Shown: positions 54,407 to 61,803 of the stretch, one piece after another | Position numbering within the stretch: the stretch's first letter is position 1 | Layout of the letters: each line of letters opens with the position of its first letter | Assembly: GCF_014651535.1 (NCBI RefSeq) | Contig: NZ_BMXB01000005.1 | Location: 1 to 64,000, forward strand | Length of the DNA: 64,000 bases | From: Salinimicrobium marinum | Lineage (GTDB): Bacteria > Bacteroidota > Bacteroidia > Flavobacteriales > Flavobacteriaceae | Direction of reading: 5' to 3' | Position numbers and translations under genes: made by a program | The notes under the pieces: model-generated | The model's input: only the letters and a program-made list of their open reading frames with translations | The model's database searches: none | Told to the model about the DNA's origin: nothing

Positions 54407-56038
54407 CTAACTAAGGAAAAATTTTAACATTTTCTCTGTAGAAGAATCATGCTGTGCTACGTCATTTCCCTCTATCTCTTTCAAGATATTCGTTGCTAAC
54501 TGTTTACCCAATTCCACTCCCCATTGATCATAACTGTATATATTCCAGATCACTCCCTGAACAAAGATTTTATGCTCATAAAGGGCTACAAGTTTCCCTA
54601 AACTTTCAGGTGTTAACTTATCAATAAGAATGCTGGTAGTCGGTTTATTTCCTGAAAATACTTTAAAAGGTGCAAGATGACCAATCTCTTCTTCGGAAAC
54701 ATTTTTTGCTTTTAACTCAGCTTCAACCGTGGCCGCATCTTTTCCCTGCAAAAGAGCTTCGGTTTGAGCGAAATAATTAGCCATAAGCTTGTTGTGGTGA
54801 TCCTTATCTTCAAAAAGGGATTTTTTAAATCCGATGAATTCCGCAGGAATCAATTTTGTTCCCTGATGTATCAACTGAAAAAACGCATGCTGTGAATTTG
54901 TTCCGGGTTCACCCCAGATGATCGTTCCGGTTTGGTAATCTACAGGTTTTCCGTTACGGTCCACACTTTTACCGTTGCTTTCCATAATTGCCTGCTGAAG
55001 ATATGCAGGCAAACGGTGCAGGTATTGTGAATAAGGTATAACCGCTTCAGATTCTGCCTTGAAAAAGTTATTATACCACACGCTTAAAAGTGCAAGTTGA
55101 ACAGGAATATTCTGCTCAAAAGGAGTTTCTTTAAAATGCACATCCATCGCATTTGCCCCCTTCAGAAGTGATTCAAAATTAATAAATCCTACAGATAAAC
55201 TGATGGAAAGACCCACTGCACTCCAAAGGGAGAATCTTCCTCCAACCCAGTCCCACATCGGGAAAATATTATCACTGTCGATCCCGAACTCCTGAACCGC
55301 CTCTACATTACTTGAAACGGCCACAAAATGTTTTGCCACAGCCTCCTGCGGCGCCTTTTTGGTAAACCAAGTTCTTATCGTGCTGGCATTAGACAAGGTT
55401 TCCTGGGTAGACCAGGATTTGGAAACCACTACAAAAAGAGTGGTTTCAGGATTTAAATTTTTTATAGCCTGATGAACATGATCCCCGTCTACATTGGAGA
55501 CATAGTGCACATTCAAATGATTTTTATAGTACTCAAGTGATTCGGTGATCATCACAGGACCAAGGTCCGATCCTCCAATTCCAATATTTACGATGTCTGT
55601 AAAAGGAAGTCCTGTGTAACCTTTACGAGTACCGTCAATGACAGCCTCACTAAAATTTTTGATCTTTTCCTTTACTTCAAACACTTCAGGAATAATATTT
55701 TCACCATCCACTTTCACATTTGCGTCACTACCCTCTCTTAAAGCAGTATGCAAAACAGCCCTGCCCTCGGTCCTATTAATAGCTTCTCCTGAAAAATAAG
55801 AATCTACAGCATCTTTTAATTTAACCTCTTCAGTTAAAGACAAGAGGTGTGACTGTGTTTCTTTATCTATAATATTTTTACTGAAATCAACATAAAAATC
55901 TTCCCATTGAATACAAAATTCATCTGCACGACCGGGATTTTCTTTGAAGAGCTCCTTCATCTGAAAATCTTTTGCAGATTGAAAATGTTCTTCTAATTTT
56001 TTCCAGGCGTCTGTATGGGTTGGATTAATATTTTTCAT
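54407..56038 (-). CDS. pgi: Glucose-6-phosphate isomerase
   Basis: Converts glucose-6-phosphate and fructose-6-phosphate, linking glycolysis, gluconeogenesis and sugar supply for glmS. The 543 residues show [14 protein letters not shown] at the sugar phosphate site, [23 protein letters not shown], the [19 protein letters not shown] region with the catalytic His and Glu, and [12 protein letters not shown] with the catalytic Lys near the C-terminus. Length fits the family. Last gene of the DUF3108/kynA/M23/pgi run, 3 bases after the M23 gene. Confidence 0.97.
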   Translation of the reverse strand: MKNINPTHTDAWKKLEEHFQSAKDFQMKELFKENPGRADEFCIQWEDFYVDFSKNIIDKETQSHLLSLTEEVKLKDAVDSYFSGEAINRTEGRAVLHTALREGSDANVKVDGENIIPEVFEVKEKIKNFSEAVIDGTRKGYTGLPFTDIVNIGIGGSDLGPVMITESLEYYKNHLNVHYVSNVDGDHVHQAIKNLNPETTLFVVVSKSWSTQETLSNASTIRTWFTKKAPQEAVAKHFVAVSSNVEAVQEFGIDSDNIFPMWDWVGGRFSLWSAVGLSISLSVGFINFESLLKGANAMDVHFKETPFEQNIPVQLALLSVWYNNFFKAESEAVIPYSQYLHRLPAYLQQAIMESNGKSVDRNGKPVDYQTGTIIWGEPGTNSQHAFFQLIHQGTKLIPAEFIGFKKSLFEDKDHHNKLMANYFAQTEALLQGKDAATVEAELKAKNVSEEEIGHLAPFKVFSGNKPTTSILIDKLTPESLGKLVALYEHKIFVQGVIWNIYSYDQWGVELGKQLATNILKEIEGNDVAQHDSSTEKMLKFFLS

Positions 56039-56041
56039 TCG

Positions 56042-57286
56042 TTATATATTTTTAAATTCAATTTTACCCAATTCAGCTTTTAAAGGCTCAATAGCGGCAA
56101 AATAAGTTGGTTTTAATTTATCTTCAATAGGTTCGGCCGATGGTAAGTTTTGTCGGAATGGATCTCTTTGTTCCCCGTTTACCCAGAATCGGTAACACAC
56201 ATGAGGTCCTGTAGCCAAACCTGTGCTTCCCACATAACCAATCACATCTCCCTGCTTCACACGTTGTCCCTGCTTTACAGCTCTTTTAGACATGTGCAGG
56301 TATTGGGTGGTATAAGTACCATTATGCTTCACTTTTACATAATTTCCATTTCCGGCTGTATAACTGGAAGCGATAACCACGCCGTTTGCAGTACTCCAAA
56401 TGGGTGTCCCGTGCGGGGCAGCATAATCTGTTCCTTTGTGTGCTTTCCATCTTTTCTGTACCGGATGATATCTACGCGGACTAAATCTTGAGGAGATCCT
56501 GCTGTAGTTCAAAGGGGCTTTTAAAAAGAAACTTTGCAAAGGTCTTGCTTCTTCATCATAATAAGCCAGGTCTCCCGAAGTAGAATCACTGGCATAATTA
56601 AAAGCATAGTAAGGTTTTTCCTGGTGGACAAAAACCGCAGCTTCTATATTGTCTATTCCGGCGTAGATAGTGTCGTTGATATATTTTTCGTTAAAAACCA
56701 GCTTGAATTTGTCACCCTTTTGCAATCTAAAGAAGTCAATACTCCACTGGTAAATGTTGCTCATTTCGTGTGTTATAAGGAAGTTCAATCCTTCCTCTTC
56801 TACCGCTGCAGACAAACTGGAGCTGATAACGCCCGAAACTGCACGTTGCTTGATGGTTACCGGTTTTTCTGCCTTATAAGCAGCTATGCTGTCGCCTGTA
56901 TTAACAACCGTATACTGGATCTTATCATTCTCGTAAATAAAAGCTTTAGGAGTTTGCGCAGAATCTTTCGCTTTCAAAATCACGTAAGGCTTTCCCAACA
57001 CAATTTTACGAGGATCAAAAATATCTTTCACCTCCTGCACAATCTTGAAGACATCACCGTGACTTACCCCATGGTTGATCAGAATATTACCAAAACTATC
57101 TCCAGATCGAATTGTATCCCTCACCACCACATAATCGTTTAAGGTAAAACCAAATTCCTGTACCACAGGAGCAGGTTCTTCCTCTATCACTTCAGCAATT
57201 TCAGCTTGTCTAACCTCATCGCTACAGGACGTAAACGCCCACATCATCACTAGCAGGTAACTTAATCTTTTCAATGTAAATCTCAA
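56042..57286 (-). CDS. M23-family lipoprotein with H-x-C in place of H-x-H
   Basis: The 414 residues start with a lipoprotein signal (lipobox FTSC, Cys21) and an acidic linker. A LysM-like/helical segment with VRDTIRSGDSFGNIL near 55-69 follows, then the LytM fold at about 260-385 with the HxxxD motif intact in KAHKGTDYAAPHGTP. The final motif reads GPHVCYRF: His362 is kept but the second His is Cys364. That Cys may still bind zinc, or the protein may be non-enzymatic. The start is TTG at 57286, and TTGA overlaps the kynA stop, so translation is coupled. Few flavobacterial genes start with TTG, but no ATG fits. Confidence 0.8.
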   Translation of the reverse strand: MRFTLKRLSYLLVMMWAFTSCSDEVRQAEIAEVIEEEPAPVVQEFGFTLNDYVVVRDTIRSGDSFGNILINHGVSHGDVFKIVQEVKDIFDPRKIVLGKPYVILKAKDSAQTPKAFIYENDKIQYTVVNTGDSIAAYKAEKPVTIKQRAVSGVISSSLSAAVEEEGLNFLITHEMSNIYQWSIDFFRLQKGDKFKLVFNEKYINDTIYAGIDNIEAAVFVHQEKPYYAFNYASDSTSGDLAYYDEEARPLQSFFLKAPLNYSRISSRFSPRRYHPVQKRWKAHKGTDYAAPHGTPIWSTANGVVIASSYTAGNGNYVKVKHNGTYTTQYLHMSKRAVKQGQRVKQGDVIGYVGSTGLATGPHVCYRFWVNGEQRDPFRQNLPSAEPIEDKLKPTYFAAIEPLKAELGKIEFKNI

Positions 57287-58248
57287 TTTTTATTATTAAA
57301 TGTCTCTTCCACCCATTCTTTTCCCCAGGTTTTCAACTCCTCTTCACTCCATAACTGCGGAAAAAATGATATCCGCTGAAAACTGGGCGGCAGGAACTCT
57401 TTCCAGTTGGTTCCTCCTGTTGCCGGCGCTACTGAGTTATTCTTATTTACCAGATATCGCTGTGCAGCACCTATATGTATAAGCAACCAATTTACATTGA
57501 CTGCAACATCCAAATTACGCAACGCCTCAATTAAATTTTTATTGTTTTTTTCTTCTGAAGAAAGCCGCTCATACCTGTGAAATATCGTATTTTCCCGATG
57601 TTCATTTGCGATGCGAAGAAATCTTGGGGTATACCTTTTTTCAAATTGTTTTAAAGTCAGCGTTTTTTCTCCGGTAGAAAGGTCTGTAGCCCCTCTTTTC
57701 CAGTAGATATTGTCAAAAACTTCCTCCAGGTTTATATTGTTATCAAACTCCTCTCTCACTTCTTTATGCACCAGGTTCTTAAGCGGAGTAGAATACAGCT
57801 CAATCATCCTGAACTGTGCAGACTGGAATCCACTGGCGGGCAGCAGGGCCATCCTGAATTTCAGAAATTGTTCCCGTTCCATTCCACGAATCATTACGTC
57901 AAAAGAATCTGTAAGAATCCGGAAATAGCGAATAATCCTGTTAAGTTTCTGAATAAAGAACTCGGCCGTTAAATCTTCCTTTTCGAGAATTTGTTTTTGT
58001 TCGTGAATGATAAGCTTGAAATATAATTCGGTTATCTGGTGATATCCTATAAAGATCTCTTCATCGGGAAAGTGAGTGAGTGGTTTTTGTAAGCTCAAAA
58101 GCGTATCAAGATTAATATAATCCCAATAGGTTAAGTATTTGTCGTATAATAAACCGTCCAGGTAAGAACCAAGATCCTGCCCGGAATTTTTGAATTTCTC
58201 TTCCAGCTGAAAAACCTTATCAGCTATTTCCGGTTTAATTTCCCTCAT
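57283..58248 (-). CDS. kynA: Tryptophan 2,3-dioxygenase
   Basis: Haem enzyme that opens the indole ring of tryptophan to N-formylkynurenine. The 321 residues show TYWDYINLDTLLSLQKPLTH, FIGYHQITELYFKLIIHEQ, MIRGMEREQFLKFRMALLPASGFQSAQFR and NWLLIHIGAAQRYLV with the haem His, then GGTNWKEFLPPSFQR. This fits the shorter Bacteroidota-type TDO. Other kynurenine pathway genes are not in the window. It is 8 bases downstream of the DUF3108 gene and overlaps the M23 gene by 4 bases. Confidence 0.92.
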   Translation of the reverse strand: MREIKPEIADKVFQLEEKFKNSGQDLGSYLDGLLYDKYLTYWDYINLDTLLSLQKPLTHFPDEEIFIGYHQITELYFKLIIHEQKQILEKEDLTAEFFIQKLNRIIRYFRILTDSFDVMIRGMEREQFLKFRMALLPASGFQSAQFRMIELYSTPLKNLVHKEVREEFDNNINLEEVFDNIYWKRGATDLSTGEKTLTLKQFEKRYTPRFLRIANEHRENTIFHRYERLSSEEKNNKNLIEALRNLDVAVNVNWLLIHIGAAQRYLVNKNNSVAPATGGTNWKEFLPPSFQRISFFPQLWSEEELKTWGKEWVEETFNNKN

Positions 58249-58256
58249 AGTATTTA

Positions 58257-59030
58257 TTAATCCATTATGATCCTCAAAGGATGTTTTAGCCCTTTAAAAG
58301 CATCAATATCAGCATCGAGTGATCCTACCGCAAGGTTGGCTTTGATCTTTACAGGCATCCTGTTTTTGTCATCGCTCACCCAAAGCGTAAGACTCTCTTT
58401 TTCTTCAAAAACCCGACCTGCCATTACGTAAGGTCTGAATTTTAAAGTTGCAATTTTACCCAATTTTGTCTTAACAACCTCTCTTCCGAGGAATTTAAGC
58501 TGAAAATCAAAATGCTCGTCATCAAAAAACATGTTTAGATGCATCACATCGCCTATTTCGAGGCCTTCAACTTCTAAGTTATTGCGAAGATAATAAAATG
58601 AGGATAGCATATCATGCACATCATCCTGAATTGGGTAGGTAGCTTTAGAATCATATTTCCGGTTAAACACGAGAGCTTCTTTGTCTTTATGATCAAAATC
58701 GATCTGGATGTCCCTGGTGTGTCCCCCTTCATCAATTTGCCTTATAAACCTGTATGGCTTACCACTCTTCTTATCAAAATAAGTTTCGTAATTATCATCT
58801 ACTTTAAAGAACCAGTGAAGAGCGCCTGTAGATTTTCCTTTCCCTACAACGTGGTACACGGGTTTATTATTAAATGTTTTTTCTTTGACTTCCAGGGTAG
58901 CAAAACTTGCATTGAAGATTCCGTAATGAATCCGGAACTTGAACCACTCCCCATCTTGAAATGCATGATTGGATTGTGCATTTGCCATTGCAGCAAAAAA
59001 GAATATCAAAACTGTAAATATTTTTTTCAT
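58257..59030 (-). CDS. DUF3108 periplasmic protein
   Basis: The 257 residues begin with a signal peptide ending MANAQ (near 19). The mature part (GEWFKFRIHYGIFNASFATLEV, DGEGHTRDIQ-like IDEGGHTRDIQIDF, KFLGREVVKTKLGKIATLKFRPYV, TLWVSDDKNRMPVKIKANLAVGSLDADID) matches DUF3108, found across Bacteroidota and Proteobacteria. Function unknown, probably a periplasmic beta-barrel or lipid-binding type. It heads the kynA/M23/pgi operon and has a good promoter. Confidence 0.88.
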   Translation of the reverse strand: MKKIFTVLIFFFAAMANAQSNHAFQDGEWFKFRIHYGIFNASFATLEVKEKTFNNKPVYHVVGKGKSTGALHWFFKVDDNYETYFDKKSGKPYRFIRQIDEGGHTRDIQIDFDHKDKEALVFNRKYDSKATYPIQDDVHDMLSSFYYLRNNLEVEGLEIGDVMHLNMFFDDEHFDFQLKFLGREVVKTKLGKIATLKFRPYVMAGRVFEEKESLTLWVSDDKNRMPVKIKANLAVGSLDADIDAFKGLKHPLRIIMD

Positions 59031-59079
59031 TTAGGATAGATTAGATGGGCTATTTTTCAAATAATTACAATTTCTATTC

Positions 59080-59110
59080 CAAATGTATCTAAAAGAAAAA
59101 ACCCTGTCAA
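59080..59110 (-). promoter_or_regulatory. Promoter of the DUF3108/kynA/M23/pgi operon
   Basis: Minus-strand TTTG (TTG at 59108-59110) lies 20 bases upstream of TACATTTG (59080-59087), matching the consensus with correct spacing. The -7 box is about 50 bases from the ATG at 59030. The -33 element overlaps the arm of the hairpin at 59098-59126. Confidence 0.65.
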
Positions 59111-59126
59111 ATTACGACAGGGTTTT
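59098..59126. terminator. Bidirectional hairpin upstream of the DUF3108 operon
   Basis: ACCCTGTC (59101-59108) and GACAGGGT (59116-59123) form a perfect 8-bp stem with a 7-nt loop, extended by A/T pairs, with T runs on both strands. Downstream on the minus strand it can stop the hmgA/hppD transcript; its arm overlaps the operon promoter. Confidence 0.6.
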
Positions 59127-59157
59127 TAATCTTATTAACCAACTAAAACTTAAATTA

Positions 59158-59238
59158 TGAAAAAAAATTTAATTTTACAATCACTGGTAACCACTCCAGA
59201 ATTGCGGTGCAAAAGTCTTACATCTTTCCTGTATTAAC
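59158..59238 (+). pseudogene. Relic start of an exported protein gene
   Basis: After the hairpin comes TTATTAACCAACTAAAACTTAAATT, then ATG AAA AAA AAT TTA: MKKNLILQSLVTTPELRCK, stopping after 26 codons. The leader and start look like those of many flavobacterial TonB receptor or secreted-protein genes, but no gene follows. It may be a truncated remnant or simply a leader peptide. Confidence 0.35.
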
Positions 59239-59325
59239 AATAGAAATTTCAACTTTAACTAAACCCTATCCACCTATCTATATTTTTAAGTTTTCGGCCA
59301 ATATATTCTTTGCTTAATTGCCAAT

Positions 59326-60462
59326 TTAAAGTGTTCCACGTAAATTCTGCTCCCTCTCAATTGCTTCAAAAAGGGCTTTAAAATTACCTTTCCCAAAAGA
59401 TTGGGCTCCTTTTCGTTGAATGATCTCAAAAAACATGGTTGGGCGGTCCAAAACGGGTTTTGTAAATATTTGCAGCAAATATCCTTCGTCATCACGGTCA
59501 ATTAACACTCCAAGCTCCTTCAACGGTGCCAAATCTTCATCAATTTCACCTACTCTATCCAAAACATCATCATAATAAGCTTCGGGAACGTACAAAAATT
59601 CAACGCCACGATCCCTTAGATTTGTTACTGTTTCAATAATATTATCTGTTGCAACAGCTATATGCTGTACTCCTGCACCATGATAAAAATCAATATATTC
59701 CTCAATCTGTGACTTCTTTTTTCCTTCTGCAGGTTCATTTATTGGAAATTTTATTCTCCCGTTACCATTGCTCATCACTTTGCTCATGAGCGCGGTATAA
59801 TCTGTTGAAATATCCTTGTCATCAAATGAAACCAACTGTGCAAATCCCATTACTTTCGCATAAAACTCACACCATTTGTTCATTTCATTCCAACCCACAT
59901 TTCCCACCATGTGGTCAATGTATTTCAGACCGGTTTCTTTAGTTTTAAAATTCGGTTTATATTCCTTGTAACCGGGCATAAATGGTCCTGAATAGTTTTT
60001 TCTTTCAACGAACATATGAACGGTTTCCCCGTAGGTATGAATTCCGGACAGTACTACCTGCCCGTGCTCATCATTCAGCTCATAAGGCTCCACGTAAGAT
60101 TTCGCACCTCTTTTAGTGGTTTCCTCATAACTCTTGCGGGCATCATCCACCCATAAAGCCACAATTTTCACTCCGTCGCCGTGTAGATCTATATGTCGGT
60201 TAATATCTCCTCCCGGTTGAATTGGAGAGGTTAACACCAACCTGATCTTATCCTGCTGAAGCACATAAGACACCCGGTCTTTGCTGCCGGTTTCAAGTCC
60301 CGAATATGCTACAGGCTGAAAACCCCAGGCCTGCTGATAGTAGTATGCAGCCTGCTTGGCGTTACCTACATATAATTCTACGTAATCTGTTCCCAGCAAC
60401 GGCAAGAAATCTTCTGCCTGTGGAACTGTTTTCTTTAATTCTATTGTGTTTTCTGTTGACAT
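59326..60462 (-). CDS. hppD: 4-hydroxyphenylpyruvate dioxygenase
   Basis: Fe(II) enzyme that turns 4-hydroxyphenylpyruvate into homogentisate in tyrosine degradation. The 378 residues show two VOC modules with iron ligands His184 (YIDHMVGNV), His267 (VQHIAVATDN) and Glu346 (FFEIIQRKG), and RGVEFLYVPEAYYDDV between. Length fits. It lies 66 bases downstream of hmgA, which uses its product; the two are likely one operon. Confidence 0.95.
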   Translation of the reverse strand: MSTENTIELKKTVPQAEDFLPLLGTDYVELYVGNAKQAAYYYQQAWGFQPVAYSGLETGSKDRVSYVLQQDKIRLVLTSPIQPGGDINRHIDLHGDGVKIVALWVDDARKSYEETTKRGAKSYVEPYELNDEHGQVVLSGIHTYGETVHMFVERKNYSGPFMPGYKEYKPNFKTKETGLKYIDHMVGNVGWNEMNKWCEFYAKVMGFAQLVSFDDKDISTDYTALMSKVMSNGNGRIKFPINEPAEGKKKSQIEEYIDFYHGAGVQHIAVATDNIIETVTNLRDRGVEFLYVPEAYYDDVLDRVGEIDEDLAPLKELGVLIDRDDEGYLLQIFTKPVLDRPTMFFEIIQRKGAQSFGKGNFKALFEAIEREQNLRGTL

Positions 60463-60528
60463 AATTGTTTTATTTCCTTTCCTGAAAATCAGGTTGATAT
60501 TTATTATTTCTGAATATTTTTCTTCAGC

Positions 60529-61689
60529 TTAATGCTCCAGCCAGGATTTATGATAGGTCTCGTCAGCAATTTTCATTGCTTCTTCTGTGACCATCAATGG
60601 CCTGAAGGTATCTACCATGACCGCAAGTTCTTCTGTTTTTGTCTGCCCAATACTTCTCTCTACCGCTCCCGGATGCGGACCATGCGGAATTCCTGCCGGA
60701 TGCAATGAAATATGTCCCGCCTCAATATCATTTCGGCTCATAAAATCTCCGTCTACATAGTACAATACCTCATCACTGTCTATATTACTATGATTATAGG
60801 GTGCCGGAATACTATCGGGATGGTAATCGTACAACCTGGGGCAGAAAGAACAAACCACAAAAGCATCGGTTTCAAAATTCTGATGTACCGGTGGCGGCTG
60901 ATGGATTCGGCCTGTGATAGGTTCAAAATCGTGGATCGAAAAAGCATACGGATAATTATACCCATCGTAACCTACCACATCAAAAGGATGGGAAGCATAG
61001 ACCATATCGAATATTTCTCCTTTTTTCTTAATCTTGATAAGAAATTCGCCCGATTCATTATTGGTTTCCAGCTCATAAGGCTGCCGGATATCCCTCTCGG
61101 AAAAAGGAGAATGCTCCTGCAGCTGCCCAAAATGATTCCGGTATTTTTTTGGGGTGTAGATAGGACGTCTGGATTCTACAATGAAAAGCCTGTTCACTTC
61201 TTCATCAAAATCGATCTTGTAGATAGTCCCTCTTGGGATGACGAGATAATCCCCGTATTTGAAATCAAGATTTCCAAGGTGGGTTCTTAATTTCCCGCTC
61301 CCCTTATGCACAAACAAAAGCTCATCGGAATCTGAATTCTTATAGAAATAATCTGAAGTCGATTGCTGTGGCGCTGCCAGTGCAATATCGACATCGGCAT
61401 TGGTAAGTACAACTTTTCGGCTTTGGAGATAATCAGGTTCCGGTACAATCTGGAAACCCCTTAACCTGTAAGATTTGATATTGTTCTCTTTGGCAATCTT
61501 CGGCCTCGCATCGTAACTTCCTTTTACCTCCTTAACCTGAGTAGGACGTTGTTCGTGATACATGTTTGATGACATTCCATCAAAACCAATGGTGCCAAAT
61601 AATTGTTCGTAATACAGGCTTCCATCTGGTTTCTTAAAGACGGTGTGACGTTTTGGAGGAATCTTCCCCAGTTTATGATAAAAAGGCAT
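60529..61689 (-). CDS. hmgA: Homogentisate 1,2-dioxygenase
   Basis: Opens the ring of homogentisate to maleylacetoacetate. The 386 residues show the N-terminal KLGKIPPKRHTVFKKPDG and YEQLFGTIGFDGMSSNMYH, the cupin core (GKLRTHLGNLDFKYGDYLVIPRGTIYKI), and the C-terminal iron region with PPPVHQNFETDAFVVCSFCPR and DFMSRNDIEAGHISLHPAGIPHGPHPGA. These include the His and Glu iron ligands. Shorter than the human enzyme (445) as usual in Bacteroidota. Later pathway genes (maleylacetoacetate isomerase, fumarylacetoacetase) are not in the window. Confidence 0.93.
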   Translation of the reverse strand: MPFYHKLGKIPPKRHTVFKKPDGSLYYEQLFGTIGFDGMSSNMYHEQRPTQVKEVKGSYDARPKIAKENNIKSYRLRGFQIVPEPDYLQSRKVVLTNADVDIALAAPQQSTSDYFYKNSDSDELLFVHKGSGKLRTHLGNLDFKYGDYLVIPRGTIYKIDFDEEVNRLFIVESRRPIYTPKKYRNHFGQLQEHSPFSERDIRQPYELETNNESGEFLIKIKKKGEIFDMVYASHPFDVVGYDGYNYPYAFSIHDFEPITGRIHQPPPVHQNFETDAFVVCSFCPRLYDYHPDSIPAPYNHSNIDSDEVLYYVDGDFMSRNDIEAGHISLHPAGIPHGPHPGAVERSIGQTKTEELAVMVDTFRPLMVTEEAMKIADETYHKSWLEH

Positions 61690-61803
61690 ATTGTAAGTTT
61701 TAAATAAAGAAAACGTTTTCGTGAAAAAGGCAATTTTTCCAGAAAAGACGCTGTTTAACTACAAATATCGGAAAATTTTATGTGAATGCTCCCTAAAGAA
61801 ATT

